A program made the translations under genes and the position numbers. 64,000 nt of DNA from Melioribacter sp. (GTDB lineage Bacteria > Bacteroidota > Ignavibacteria > Ignavibacteriales > Melioribacteraceae), in contig JAHEZQ010000006.1 in assembly GCA_023250955.1 (NCBI GenBank), positions 1-64,000 on the forward strand, in the 5' to 3' direction. Positions 18,438-28,502 of the stretch are shown in pieces. How positions within the stretch are numbered: the stretch's first letter is position 1; the number at the start of each line of letters is the position of its first letter. The notes under the pieces are model-generated. The model had not been told where the DNA came from. It ran no database searches and saw only the letters and a program-made list of their open reading frames with translations.

Positions 18438-18461
18438 GAATAATAAAAAGTTTTATTGTTC
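18438..18461. promoter_or_regulatory. candidate MarR operator (palindrome between marR and menF)
   Basis: Left arm GAATAATAAAA (18438-18448), a 2-base centre, and right arm TTTTATTGTTC (18451-18461). The arms match at 10 of 11 positions. Size and AT-richness suit a MarR dimer, and the site lies between the divergent regulator gene and menF. In DNA this AT-rich a chance palindrome is possible, so confidence is low. Confidence 0.3.
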
Positions 18462-18553
18462 ACTAAAGTTTTATATAATATGTATGCGTTTGAATCTACA
18501 AACAGATAAACTATATTATCAAAATAAAAGAATGCAATTCTAAATCAATATTT

Positions 18554-19936
18554 ATGATAAATAGAAAAGAATTTATAAAGTTTATTAACAGCTTAAGATT
18601 GAAAGAATTATCCCAAGAGTCTGTTATAAGTTATACACAACCAATCCTTGAAAAAGATTACAAAAGTTTAGTAGCTGATCTTATCAACAACCATGAAATT
18701 TCGTTTTATTGGTCTCAGCCGAATGAATCATTTTCATTTTTTGGTTATAAGGAATTTTTTTCTTTCCCGTTAGATAATTCAATATCAAAAAATAAATCAT
18801 TAGGCGATCTCTCAAGGCGGTTTTATTCAAATATTCCCCAGAGATCAAAGCATCCATTATTTATTGGCGGAATAAAATTTCCTTCTTCAAAAAATGATTT
18901 AATGTGGAAAAATTTTAATTCAGAAAAATGGTTTATGCCTAAAACCCTTCTTCTCAAAATTAATGATGAATATTCGATTACTTTTAACTTCTCGCCAATC
19001 ATTTTCAATCTTGACGATACAGATGATATAGTTGCTAGTCTAACTTCTGATCTAAAATTCAATTCAGAGAGAATGAATGATTCAGAACCCGAACTTTCTA
19101 TAAAAAATCCTCTGGATTCTGAAATTCTTAACTGGTCAAATCAAATTGATAATGCTTTAAAAAAAATTTCTGATGGCCGATTAAGCAAGGTGGTTCTTGC
19201 AAGATATAAAGATTTGCAGTTTATAGAACGGCAGAATATTTTTTCTCTACTTCAGCGATTGGAAGAGAATTTTGAGAATTGTTATATGTTCGCTTATCGA
19301 AATGGTGATTCGGTATTTTTGGGTGCTTCTCCAGAAAAACTTTTTAAAATTTCAGATGGATATATTGAAACAGATGCACTCGCCGGTTCAATTTCACGGG
19401 GAATCTCTGTTGAAGAAGATGAAAATTTTACTGCCGAGCTATTATGCAGCAACAAAAATATAGCCGAGCATAAAAGTGTTGTTGATTTTTTTCTTAAACA
19501 GCTTACACCTGTTACTGAAAAAATCCTTTTCGATTCACAACCATCAATTAAAAAATACAGAAATATTCAACATCTCTATGCACAGATTAGAGCAAAACTA
19601 AAACAGGATACAAATTTATTTTCCTTATTAGAATTGCTTCACCCTACACCTGCAGTTTGCGGGACGCCAAAATCTGAAGCATTAAAAACCATAAATGATC
19701 TTGAAGATTTCGACCGCGGCATGTACGCCGGAGTTTTGGGTTGGTTCAATCTTGAAAATGAAGGTGAATTTATTGTAGGAATAAGATCCGCATTATTGAA
19801 AGAAGGATTCTTGCGTGCATTCGCCGGATGCGGAATCGTTGAGGGTTCAGAAAGTTTATCTGAATTCAATGAAACAGAATTAAAACTAAGACCAATATTA
19901 TCTCTATTTACAAATGAAACTATCAATAAATCGTAA
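18554..19936 (+). CDS. menF: isochorismate synthase
   Basis: A 460-residue chorismate-binding enzyme that converts chorismate to isochorismate, the first committed step of menaquinone synthesis. The C-terminal catalytic half shows the family blocks: LSKVVLARYKDL (general base Lys), GASPEKLFKI, TDALAGSISRG, HPTPAVCGTPK, FDRGMYAGVLGW and the closing FAGCGIVEGSES. The N-terminal third is diverged, as usual. Annotation as isochorismate rather than salicylate or anthranilate synthase rests on the men neighbours. Its end overlaps menD by 23 bases. Confidence 0.93.
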   Translation: MINRKEFIKFINSLRLKELSQESVISYTQPILEKDYKSLVADLINNHEISFYWSQPNESFSFFGYKEFFSFPLDNSISKNKSLGDLSRRFYSNIPQRSKHPLFIGGIKFPSSKNDLMWKNFNSEKWFMPKTLLLKINDEYSITFNFSPIIFNLDDTDDIVASLTSDLKFNSERMNDSEPELSIKNPLDSEILNWSNQIDNALKKISDGRLSKVVLARYKDLQFIERQNIFSLLQRLEENFENCYMFAYRNGDSVFLGASPEKLFKISDGYIETDALAGSISRGISVEEDENFTAELLCSNKNIAEHKSVVDFFLKQLTPVTEKILFDSQPSIKKYRNIQHLYAQIRAKLKQDTNLFSLLELLHPTPAVCGTPKSEALKTINDLEDFDRGMYAGVLGWFNLENEGEFIVGIRSALLKEGFLRAFAGCGIVEGSESLSEFNETELKLRPILSLFTNETINKS

Positions 19937-21680
19937 TACTTTTTGGTGTGATGTTTTTGTCCACAGACTTGTCGAGCTCGGTGTTCGCTATGCATGTATC
20001 TCACCCGGTTCAAGAAGTACACCGCTGACTTTAGCGTTTGCATCTAATAAATCAATTAATCTTTTCCCAATAGTGGATGAACGCTCATCTGCATTTTTTG
20101 CACTGGGCATTGCAAAGAGCACTCAATCGCCTGTTGCTGTTGTAACAACATCTGGGACTGCAGTTGCTGAATTATATCCGGCAATAATCGAAGCATATTA
20201 CCAGCGTATTCCACTAATTATTTGTACTGCCGACCGACCGCCAGCTCTTAGAAACAGCGGTGCAAACCAAACCATTAATCAACAAAATATTTTTAAGAAT
20301 CACATCCGTTATTTTGCAGACGCAGGCTTACCTAATCTTAAAAACATAAATTTTATAAATGATTTAGCTGATAACCTGATTATAAATTCTAGTATAGCGG
20401 ATAAAGGTCCCGTTCACATAAATTTTTCATTCGAGAAACCTTTTGAACCTAAAAGTTATACGGATAAGATTGAGATAAGTAAAATTCAAAAGACATTTTC
20501 AAAATCTTCTCTTGTTGTAAATAAGAAGAAACAAGCAATGATTGATTTTGATAACCTCATAAAAAAATTTCTTGGTATTGAACGCGGACTTATACTGGTT
20601 GGTTCTAAATATTACAGCAAAGATTTTACAAATAATCTTGTTCGATTTTCAAAAACTTTTGGATATCCAATATTTGCCGACGGATCATCTTCATTAAGGT
20701 TTGGAGACCATTCTAAAGAATATTTCATTGATAATTTTACTGCATTTGCCAGGGTTAAAAATTTCCAAAAATATTTTGACCCCAAATTAATCATTCAGTT
20801 CGGAGGAACTCCAACATCAAATGTTCTCCTTGAATTTTTTAAAAATTCTAAAGCAGAAAAAATATTAGTTAACGAATTCGGAGACAAGAACGATCCATCC
20901 CATACTGCAAAAAAAATCTTTGCGCTTAATCCTAATGATTTTTGCACTTCAATATTAAAAAATATTGGGAAAAATATTAAACGTGATAGTTGCTGGCTAA
21001 TTGATCTTCAAGTAATGAATAATAAAGCATCTGAATTAAAAAATAAATTGATCAACAATGCTTACTTCCCTTTCGAGGGAAGAATAGCAAATGAATTGAT
21101 CAAATCATTACCCATAAAATCAAATCTGATGGTCTCAAACTCATTGCCTATAAGAGATATTGATTTCTTTGCTTCATCAAATAATAAAAAGATAAATATT
21201 TTTTCAAACCGCGGTGCAAGCGGGATAGACGGAATAAACTCTACAGCGCTTGGTATTGCAAAGACATCGAATGATCCAACATATCTTTTAATCGGTGATC
21301 TAGCTTTTTATCACGATATGAATGGTCTTCATAATGCAATTAAGTACAAAATTCCACTAACAGTAGTTCTTATCAACAATAATGGTGGTGGGATATTCGA
21401 ATCATTGCCTATTTCTAACTATAAAGAATTCCTTCTCGAAAATTTCATAACCCCATTGGAACTTGATCTTTCTAAATTAGTTAAAGCTTATGGTGGAAAA
21501 TTTATCCGTATAAAAAATTGGAGAAACTTTAGCTCTGCCATCAGTTCTTCGAAAAAGAGTAAGAAGATTACAGTTCTTGAAATTTGTACCAATGCGAAAA
21601 AATCAAAAGAACAAAGAGAGAAATATTGGAAAGCAGTTTCAAACGAAGTAGATTTATATATAAATGAAATTAAAAGTTGA
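19914..21680 (+). CDS. menD: SEPHCHC synthase (2-succinyl-5-enolpyruvyl-6-hydroxy-3-cyclohexene-1-carboxylate synthase)
   Basis: A 588-residue thiamine-diphosphate enzyme that joins isochorismate and 2-oxoglutarate. The N-terminal domain shows CISPGSRSTPLTLAF and the activating Glu region FPIVDERSSAFFALGIAK, then VVTTSGTAVAELYPAIIEA. The C-terminal ThDP-binding motif is LLIGDLAFYHDMNGL...INNNGGGIFE (about 457-500). The ATG at 19914 lies inside menF, and the 3' end overlaps menH by 17 bases, so translation is probably coupled. Confidence 0.96.
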   Translation: MKLSINRNTFWCDVFVHRLVELGVRYACISPGSRSTPLTLAFASNKSINLFPIVDERSSAFFALGIAKSTQSPVAVVTTSGTAVAELYPAIIEAYYQRIPLIICTADRPPALRNSGANQTINQQNIFKNHIRYFADAGLPNLKNINFINDLADNLIINSSIADKGPVHINFSFEKPFEPKSYTDKIEISKIQKTFSKSSLVVNKKKQAMIDFDNLIKKFLGIERGLILVGSKYYSKDFTNNLVRFSKTFGYPIFADGSSSLRFGDHSKEYFIDNFTAFARVKNFQKYFDPKLIIQFGGTPTSNVLLEFFKNSKAEKILVNEFGDKNDPSHTAKKIFALNPNDFCTSILKNIGKNIKRDSCWLIDLQVMNNKASELKNKLINNAYFPFEGRIANELIKSLPIKSNLMVSNSLPIRDIDFFASSNNKKINIFSNRGASGIDGINSTALGIAKTSNDPTYLLIGDLAFYHDMNGLHNAIKYKIPLTVVLINNNGGGIFESLPISNYKEFLLENFITPLELDLSKLVKAYGGKFIRIKNWRNFSSAISSSKKSKKITVLEICTNAKKSKEQREKYWKAVSNEVDLYINEIKS

Positions 21681-22482
21681 CAATATTCAATTTAATCTTC
21701 TTATCAATGAATCCGATTTTAATAATGAAAAAACACCGATAGTTTTTCTACACGGATTTACTGGAAGAGCCGCCGATTGGCAATTTATCTTCAATAAAAT
21801 TCCTCCGAAATTTTCCCCGGTTGCAATTGATCTTATAGGACATGGTAAAACTGAATCACCCGCAAATCCCGATTACTATTCTTGTCATGCTATTGTTCAT
21901 CAGATTGATTCTATCCTTGATCAGCTTAATATTAAAAAATTTATTATCACCGGTTACTCAATGGGCGGAAGAGCCGCTCTTGCTTATAGTTTTAAGAATC
22001 CTCAAAAAATTAAAGCCGCAATTTTAGAAAGCACGTCGCCTGGAATTGAAGATTTCCGTCTAAAGAAAGAAAGGGTAGAATTTGATTTTTTACTTTCAGA
22101 TAAAATAAAAAAGGAAGGTGTTGAATCATTTATTGAATACTGGTTCAATATTCCCCTTTTCGAATCGTTAAAAAAACATCCGTACTTTGGAGATGAAAAG
22201 AAATTGCGGAATCAAAATAGTACAACCGGATTAGCAAATATACTTTCAAGTTTTAGTACAGGATTAATGCCCAGCTTGTGGGAAAAACTTCCACAGCTCA
22301 AATTCCCCGTTCTTTTATTAAATGGTGAGTTAGATGAAAAATACACTGATATAAACAATGAAATGAAGAATAAACTGTCAAACGCAACACATAAATCAAT
22401 TTCTGAATGCGGTCACAATGTTCACTTAGAAAAGCCAGAGCTTTTTACTAAATTTGTCGTGGAATTTTTGAACTCTCTCTAA
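21664..22482 (+). CDS. menH: SHCHC synthase, alpha/beta hydrolase
   Basis: A 272-residue alpha/beta hydrolase-fold enzyme that removes pyruvate from SEPHCHC. It has [12 protein letters not shown] (oxyanion region) at about 29-40, the nucleophile elbow [10 protein letters not shown] near residue 100, [11 protein letters not shown] with the Asp, and the final [10 protein letters not shown] with the His. It lies between menD (overlapping) and menB (7 bases on), so assignment to MenH rather than another hydrolase is strongly supported by context. Confidence 0.92.
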   Translation: MKLKVDNIQFNLLINESDFNNEKTPIVFLHGFTGRAADWQFIFNKIPPKFSPVAIDLIGHGKTESPANPDYYSCHAIVHQIDSILDQLNIKKFIITGYSMGGRAALAYSFKNPQKIKAAILESTSPGIEDFRLKKERVEFDFLLSDKIKKEGVESFIEYWFNIPLFESLKKHPYFGDEKKLRNQNSTTGLANILSSFSTGLMPSLWEKLPQLKFPVLLLNGELDEKYTDINNEMKNKLSNATHKSISECGHNVHLEKPELFTKFVVEFLNSL

Positions 22483-22489
22483 GGCATTT

Positions 22490-23323
22490 ATGAATTATAA
22501 ATGGAAGAAAGCTAAAAAATATCAAGATATCATTTATGAAAAAATGGATGGTATAGCAAAGATTTCTATCAATCGTCCGGAGAAAAGAAATGCATTTAGA
22601 CCGGAAACAACTAAAGAACTTTATGATGCATTTACAGATGCGCGCGAAGATAACAGTATCGGTGTAATTCTTTTAACCGGTAAAGGTCCGGCTAAAGATG
22701 GTAAGTATGCATTTTGTTCAGGTGGTGACCAATCAATTCGAGGCAACAAAGGTTATGTAGGAAAAGATGGCGTCCCACGATTAAATATCCTTGATGTTCA
22801 GAAACAAATTCGAAGTATTCCAAAACCAGTAATCGCTCTTGTTGCGGGTTATGCAATTGGCGGTGGACATGTACTGCATGTTGTTTGCGATTTAACCATA
22901 GCTGCGTATAATGCTGTCTTTGGGCAGACTGGCCCAAAGGTCGGAAGTTTCGATGGCGGATTTGGTGCAAGTTATTTAGCAAGAATTGTCGGACAAAAAA
23001 AAGCAAGAGAAATATGGTACTTGTGTCATCAATATAATGCTCAAGATGCTTTCGCAATGGGACTTGTTAATAAAGTAGTCCCATTAAATAAACTTGAAGA
23101 AGAAGGAATTAAATGGGCAAAAGAAATTTTAGAAAAAAGTCCGCTTGCAATTCGATTACTCAAATCCGCATTTAATGCAGAACTTGATGGTCAAGCTGGA
23201 ATTCAGGAGCTTGCCGGCAATGCGACTTTGCTTTATTACATGAGCGATGAGGCACAAGAAGGAAGAAATGCATACAATGAAAAACGCAAACCTGATTTCA
23301 AAAAATTCCCAAGAGTGCCATAA
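22490..23323 (+). CDS. menB: 1,4-dihydroxy-2-naphthoyl-CoA synthase
   Basis: A 277-residue crotonase-fold enzyme that cyclises o-succinylbenzoyl-CoA to DHNA-CoA. Typical MenB blocks are visible: [53 protein letters not shown] (oxyanion hole), [31 protein letters not shown] and the closing [12 protein letters not shown]. The second-to-last block is nearly invariant in MenB and separates it from other crotonases. It is followed 5 bases later by menA. Confidence 0.97.
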   Translation: MNYKWKKAKKYQDIIYEKMDGIAKISINRPEKRNAFRPETTKELYDAFTDAREDNSIGVILLTGKGPAKDGKYAFCSGGDQSIRGNKGYVGKDGVPRLNILDVQKQIRSIPKPVIALVAGYAIGGGHVLHVVCDLTIAAYNAVFGQTGPKVGSFDGGFGASYLARIVGQKKAREIWYLCHQYNAQDAFAMGLVNKVVPLNKLEEEGIKWAKEILEKSPLAIRLLKSAFNAELDGQAGIQELAGNATLLYYMSDEAQEGRNAYNEKRKPDFKKFPRVP

Positions 23324-23328
23324 TTATT

Positions 23329-24228
23329 ATGATCGAATCTCAGACAAATACAATTTCTAAATTTGATGCTTGGATACTTGCCAGCCGTCCAAGAACGTTA
23401 GCGGCAGCAGTCATGCCAGTTATAGTTGGCAGTTCCATTGCAATAAACGACGGCGTATTCCGTCCAATTGCAGCTCTTGTTGCTTTGTTATGTTCATTAT
23501 TAATTCAAATAGGAACGAATTTAGTAAATGATCTTTTTGATTTTTTACACGGATCCGATAAAAAAGATAGAGTTGGTCCTCAACGCGCTACAGCTTCAGG
23601 TTTATTAACTAAATTTGAAATGAAAGTTGGAATATTTTTTACTTTTGGAATGAGTTTCATCCTCGGATTATATCTTGTTTATCTTGGCGGAGTTTTCATT
23701 TTACTAATTGGAATTTTTTCGATACTAGCCGGTATAGCCTACACTGCGGGACCATTTCCACTTGCTTACAACGGTCTTGGTGATATTGCAGTATTTATTT
23801 TCTTTGGATTTATTGGCACAGTAGGAACATATTATGTCCAAGCTAATGAAATTACTGCAATGGTGTTTTGGTCATCAATTCCTGTTGGCGCGCTAATAAC
23901 AAATATTTTAGTTGTAAATAATTACCGCGACCGTGAAGAAGATCATTCAAACGGAAAGAATACTCTTGCTGTAATCTTTGGTGAAAAGTTTGCCCGTATT
24001 CAGTATGTTTTTTTTATGATAGTTTCATATGCCATTCTGTTTGTTGTTTATTTCACATTCAAAAAAAGTCTTTTGATATTTCTTCCTCTCTTTTCACTTC
24101 CATTATCTATAAAATTAATTCATATGATTTACACCTTACGCGGACGCGAATTAAACAAAACTCTCGAGCTGACGGCTAAACTTTCGGCTCTTTACGGTTT
24201 GCTCTTTGCAGCCGGAATTCTTTTATGA
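23329..24228 (+). CDS. menA: 1,4-dihydroxy-2-naphthoate polyprenyltransferase
   Basis: A 299-residue inner-membrane UbiA-family prenyltransferase that attaches the isoprenoid tail to DHNA. It opens with WILASRPRTLAAAVMPVIVGSS. The first Asp-rich motif is NLVNDLFDFLHGSDKKDRVGPQRATASG at about 65-93 and the second NNYRDREEDHSNGKNTLAV at about 200-218. Around eight membrane helices are visible. The stop overlaps the menC start (ATGA), as expected for a coupled operon. Confidence 0.96.
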   Translation: MIESQTNTISKFDAWILASRPRTLAAAVMPVIVGSSIAINDGVFRPIAALVALLCSLLIQIGTNLVNDLFDFLHGSDKKDRVGPQRATASGLLTKFEMKVGIFFTFGMSFILGLYLVYLGGVFILLIGIFSILAGIAYTAGPFPLAYNGLGDIAVFIFFGFIGTVGTYYVQANEITAMVFWSSIPVGALITNILVVNNYRDREEDHSNGKNTLAVIFGEKFARIQYVFFMIVSYAILFVVYFTFKKSLLIFLPLFSLPLSIKLIHMIYTLRGRELNKTLELTAKLSALYGLLFAAGILL

Positions 24229-25292
24229 TAATAAAAGATTTCAAATACTTTCCTTATTCACTTCAACTAAAAATTCCTTTTCAATCTTCAGCTCAAACAA
24301 TAAAACAAAGAGATGGATTTATTATTTCTTTAATTGATGAATTAGGAAATCAATCTTTCGGTGAAGCTTCTCCACTTTCAGGATTTAGTATAGAAACTCA
24401 TAATGATTTAATTCAAAATTTATCTGAGATAAGGTCTAAGTTTGTAGATTTTTTTTTATCAGAAGATCTTACAGCTATCAACAATCAACTTTCCACACTC
24501 AAGTTAGTTCCTTCGCTTCGTTTTGCACTTGAACAGGCAATCTTATCTTTAGTGATCAAAAGGAATAAAAGTTTTGTAAATCAATTTGTTGGAGCATTAA
24601 AATCTGAAATTAATGTTAATGCGGTGTTTGGATTTGGAGAAACCAATGAAATTTTATCGGCAGTCGAAGAAAAAATAAATGATGGTTATAACACAGTTAA
24701 AATCAAAATCGGCAGAAGCAACTTTGAAGATGATCTTAAATTAATTAGTATGATAAGACAAAAATTTGGAGAAGGAGTTAATCTCCGCTTAGACGTAAAT
24801 GGAAAGTGGGAATTTGAAGAAGCAAAAAAATATTTAAAACTGCTCTCTCCTTTCAATATTCAATACATTGAAGAACCATGCAATAATTTGAGCAGCTTGA
24901 TAAAACTTTCTGAAGTTTCACTAATTCCAATTGCTGTGGACGAATCAGCCTATACAATTGATGATTTTTTTGAGGTGATAAATAATTCTAATATTGAATT
25001 TATTGTTTTGAAACCGATGGTTTTAGGAGGATTAATTTCTTCATTGGAAATAATTAAAAAAGCTGAGAAAAAAAATAAAAAAATAATTATCTCCTCTTCA
25101 TTCGAAAGCGCTGTCGGGAAAAGCGGATTGGCTTTACTTGCCGCAATTACAAATCATAATTTTGCACATGGGCTTGATACATCACGATTTTTTGAGAATG
25201 ATATTTGCGCAGATCCGTTCATTGTAAAAGCTGGAAAGATAAATTTATCTCGTGAAAATTATCCACCACACTTTAATCTAAAATTCACATGA
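24225..25292 (+). CDS. menC: o-succinylbenzoate synthase
   Basis: A 355-residue enolase-superfamily enzyme that dehydrates SHCHC to o-succinylbenzoate. It shows FGEASPLSGFS near 45, the K-x-K acid/base motif in YNTVKIKIGR near 155, metal ligands in LRLDVNGKW, YIEEPC and IAVDESA, and the second catalytic Lys in IVLKPMVLGG. MenC is poorly conserved between phyla, but fold motifs plus position between menA and menE make the call firm. It overlaps both neighbours by 4 bases. Confidence 0.95.
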   Translation: MIIKDFKYFPYSLQLKIPFQSSAQTIKQRDGFIISLIDELGNQSFGEASPLSGFSIETHNDLIQNLSEIRSKFVDFFLSEDLTAINNQLSTLKLVPSLRFALEQAILSLVIKRNKSFVNQFVGALKSEINVNAVFGFGETNEILSAVEEKINDGYNTVKIKIGRSNFEDDLKLISMIRQKFGEGVNLRLDVNGKWEFEEAKKYLKLLSPFNIQYIEEPCNNLSSLIKLSEVSLIPIAVDESAYTIDDFFEVINNSNIEFIVLKPMVLGGLISSLEIIKKAEKKNKKIIISSSFESAVGKSGLALLAAITNHNFAHGLDTSRFFENDICADPFIVKAGKINLSRENYPPHFNLKFT

Positions 25293-26740
25293 TTACGATA
25301 AGCAATAAAGAACATTGGTTATTTGAACAGGCCTCCAAACATCCAAACAACAAAGCAATCCAAACGGAACAGGGCTTCATTTCATATCAAAAATTTTTCG
25401 AAGAGTGTAATCTCTCAGCTAATTATTTACAGACACATGGAGTTAAAGAAAATGATCATATAGGAATCTTATATTCACACAGTTACAAATTTTTCATAAT
25501 AGTTAATGCATTATGGTTCATCGGAGCTATTCCTGTCCCATTAAATACGAGAAAGACAACAAATGAAATTGAAAATGAAATCCATCTTGCCGATATAAAT
25601 ATTTTGATTATTGATGATGCACTCAAATCACAATTTTCAACTTTGAATTTTAAGAACATACTTGATATAAACGTAATTAAGATACATGAAACACGAGATC
25701 ACAATTTCATAATTCAAAATTCAAAATTCATAATTCATAATTCTGCATTAATAATGTTCACTTCCGGCAGCACAGGAAGCTCCAAAGCAGTTGTACATAC
25801 ATTCCAAAGTTTGTACGAAAGCGTGCTGGCACTGGATTCATTCGCTCAATTATCACCAAATGATATTTGGCTCGCCTCATTACCGTTCTATCATATCGGT
25901 GGATTTATGATTTTAATCCGATCCTTGATAGCTGGGAGTTCAATCGTATTTCCTGCATCAATAAAATTTGGAGAAATCAATCAAACAATCAAACAATCAA
26001 ACCCAACATTCGTTTCTTTAGTACCGACAATTCTAGACCGCTTAATCAAAGGAAACATATCCCCAAATAAAAATCTTAAATACGTCTTTCTAGGTGGTGG
26101 ACCTTTGCAAAATGAATTAATTATGGAAGCAGTAGAAAAATTATGGCCGATAGTAAAAGTTTACGGATCAACAGAAACCTGTTCTATGATAACAGCGCTT
26201 CATCCGGATGATATAAAGTCTAAACCGGATTCGGCAGGAAAACTTATTGGACATAATAAGATCAAGATAATTAGCAAGAATGATTTAGGTGAAATTGCTG
26301 TTTCTTCAAAATCACTCTTTCAAGAATATTACAACGATCAAATAACAACCAACAACAAGTTACAAAATGGCTGGTATCATACCAGCGATTACGGACGGAT
26401 TGACGATGAAGGATACATCTACATCGAGTCGCGCAGAGATGATCTGATAATTTCCGGCGGAGAGAATATAAGTGCGTACGAGGTTGAATTAATTATAAGA
26501 AAGTACCCGTTGGTGAAAGACGTCTTAGTTTTTGGCCATCAAGATAAAACGTGGGGACAAATAATTTGTGCTGCAATTGTTTCAGAAACTATTTCAGAAG
26601 ATGCGATAAAAGATTTTCTTAAAGAGAAAATTGCTTCATATAAAATTCCTAAACGCTTTTTTACTGTTGATGAAATTCCGCGTAATGAAATGGGCAAAGC
26701 AAATAGAATTGAATTATTGAAACAGCTTAAGCTAAGTTAG
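25289..26740 (+). CDS. menE: o-succinylbenzoate--CoA ligase
   Basis: A 483-residue AMP-forming acyl-CoA ligase that makes OSB-CoA. The P-loop-like motif is IMFTSGSTGSSKAVVHTF near 150-167. It also has YGSTETCSM, the hinge region GWYHTSDYGRIDDEGYIYIESRRDDLIISGGENI and the C-terminal Lys in EIPRNEMGKANR. The start overlaps menC by 4 bases. The 3' end overlaps the convergent thioesterase gene by 14 bases. Confidence 0.95.
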   Translation: MITISNKEHWLFEQASKHPNNKAIQTEQGFISYQKFFEECNLSANYLQTHGVKENDHIGILYSHSYKFFIIVNALWFIGAIPVPLNTRKTTNEIENEIHLADINILIIDDALKSQFSTLNFKNILDINVIKIHETRDHNFIIQNSKFIIHNSALIMFTSGSTGSSKAVVHTFQSLYESVLALDSFAQLSPNDIWLASLPFYHIGGFMILIRSLIAGSSIVFPASIKFGEINQTIKQSNPTFVSLVPTILDRLIKGNISPNKNLKYVFLGGGPLQNELIMEAVEKLWPIVKVYGSTETCSMITALHPDDIKSKPDSAGKLIGHNKIKIISKNDLGEIAVSSKSLFQEYYNDQITTNNKLQNGWYHTSDYGRIDDEGYIYIESRRDDLIISGGENISAYEVELIIRKYPLVKDVLVFGHQDKTWGQIICAAIVSETISEDAIKDFLKEKIASYKIPKRFFTVDEIPRNEMGKANRIELLKQLKLS

Positions 26741-27128
26741 TTTTCAGTTTATCGTAACATTCCTTTGGTAACTCAATCTTCTTAAATTGTTCTTTAAGCA
26801 CACACACATGAACGGTTTTGGCAATTGCTGCAAATGTGTCGTCATCTTTGTAGAATTTATAGCTTAATTCAAAAGAAGAATTCTTTAGAAGACTAACCAT
26901 AACATCAATGCGAAGTTCGTCCCCCACTTTTATTGGTCTAACATAATCGGCTTCAGCATGAATGATGGGTAAGATGTATTCTTTATCAAAAAAATAATCT
27001 CTCTCGGTATGAAAGCTTCTCATCATATCTTCATATGCAGCATGAACATATTTAAATAAACTTGCGTAAAAAATAATCCCCGCGGGGTCGGCATCATAAA
27101 AATAGACTTTAACTTTTGTGGTGAACAT
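26727..27128 (-). CDS. hot-dog-fold acyl-CoA thioesterase, likely DHNA-CoA hydrolase (MenI-type)
   Basis: A 133-residue 4-hydroxybenzoyl-CoA thioesterase-family protein with the DxDPAGIIFYASLFKYVHAAYE signature at 12-33, which contains the catalytic Asp. Full length for the family. In other bacteria a hot-dog protein hydrolyses DHNA-CoA to DHNA, the one CoA-release step not otherwise covered by the adjacent men genes. It is on the opposite strand and overlaps the end of menE by 14 bases. Its function is inferred from context; a general YbgC-like thioesterase is the alternative. Confidence 0.7.
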   Translation of the reverse strand: MFTTKVKVYFYDADPAGIIFYASLFKYVHAAYEDMMRSFHTERDYFFDKEYILPIIHAEADYVRPIKVGDELRIDVMVSLLKNSSFELSYKFYKDDDTFAAIAKTVHVCVLKEQFKKIELPKECYDKLKTNLA

Positions 27129-27224
27129 AGTTTCTCTTTTTTTATTATTGCAAATTTAATCAACTCTTATCCATTTCACATTAACTTTTTTGTGATTAAT
27201 TTGGTGCAAAATTTTATTGAATAA

Positions 27225-28502
27225 ATGCGATTTATAAAAATCAAATACCTTTTAGCCATAATATTCTTTGCCATCTCGTATTTATTATCCGCTCAGAGTG
27301 AGATTAAAAAAGAATATTATTCAAACGGCCAACTTAAATCCGAAGGAGCATTAGTTAACGGTCTAAAAAATGGTCTTTATAAAGAATATTATGAAAGCGG
27401 TAAACTTTGGAAGGAATGGAATTTTGAAAACGGGAAAGAAGAAGGAGTTTCAATCTGGTACTTTGAGGAAGGTAAAAAAAGTATGGAGTGGAATTACCGC
27501 AGCGGAAAACTTGAAGGAAAATCCAAATGGTATTATGAAACGGGAGAACTTTGGGCAGAACCGGTTTATGTAAATGATATTCAAAGCGGCCCAAGCAGCA
27601 CCTACTACAAAAGCGGTAAACTTCAAGCGATATGGAATTACATTAATGGCAAACTCAATGGCGAATCAAAAATATTTTTTGAGAACGGAAAAGTTGAAGT
27701 AGAACGTAATTATATTAATGATAAACTCGACGGCAAAAGCAAAGTATATTATGATTTTGGTACGATTGCATTAGATGCAAATTACAAGAACGATCAGCTC
27801 GATGGAATCTCCTATCTCTATTATCCAGATGGTAAAATAAAAGTAATAGATACTTACGAGAAGGGTCAGATTATCAAACGTGAACGTTTTGATTACGGTG
27901 CTAAAGTTAGCAAGGTAGAAGAGAATTTTGATGAGTATTGGGATGAAGGTACTTTGAAAAGACAAGTTACTTTTAAGGAAGGAAAACTTGACGGATTGAT
28001 AAAAGAATATTACGTAAGCGGATTTATCAAATCTGAATTAAACTATAAGGCCGGTACTTTAGAAGGAGAAAGTAAATATTACAACGATGGCGGAACTATT
28101 GCGGAGATTGCACAATATATTAGCAATATGAAAAACGGTATATCAACAAAATTCAATAAAGAAGGTGTTAAAGTAGCTGAAGTAAACTATACGAATGGTT
28201 TGCGGGAAGGTTCTGCAAAAACATTTTATCCAAGTGGAGAAGTTGAATCAGAGCAGATTTACGGAAACGACAAACTAAACGGAATTATAAAAAATTTTTC
28301 CAAATCCGGAACCCTTAATGCTGAGGTTGAATATCAGAACGGATTAAAAAATGGAATTACAAAATATTATTTCCCGAGCGGCAACGTTTCTGATTTCCAG
28401 ACTTATAAAAATAATCTGCTTGATGGAAGATGTTTTACGTACGATGAGAGTGGGAAGACTATTTCATCAACTGAATATAAAGAAGGTGAGCCGGTTAAAT
28501 AA
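27225..28502 (+). CDS. secreted YwqK/MORN-like repeat protein
   Basis: A 425-residue protein with a signal peptide (about 1-21, ending LLSAQS) and then about 17 units of roughly 23 residues with the pattern YYxSGKLxxExNYxNGKLdGxxK. These are the repeats called YwqK-type or MORN-variant. They form extended beta sheets and are common in exported Bacteroidota proteins. No catalytic domain is visible. The molecular role is unknown; the antitoxin label attached to some YwqK proteins should not be transferred. Its last 8 bases overlap the convergent next gene. Confidence 0.75.
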   Translation: MRFIKIKYLLAIIFFAISYLLSAQSEIKKEYYSNGQLKSEGALVNGLKNGLYKEYYESGKLWKEWNFENGKEEGVSIWYFEEGKKSMEWNYRSGKLEGKSKWYYETGELWAEPVYVNDIQSGPSSTYYKSGKLQAIWNYINGKLNGESKIFFENGKVEVERNYINDKLDGKSKVYYDFGTIALDANYKNDQLDGISYLYYPDGKIKVIDTYEKGQIIKRERFDYGAKVSKVEENFDEYWDEGTLKRQVTFKEGKLDGLIKEYYVSGFIKSELNYKAGTLEGESKYYNDGGTIAEIAQYISNMKNGISTKFNKEGVKVAEVNYTNGLREGSAKTFYPSGEVESEQIYGNDKLNGIIKNFSKSGTLNAEVEYQNGLKNGITKYYFPSGNVSDFQTYKNNLLDGRCFTYDESGKTISSTEYKEGEPVK

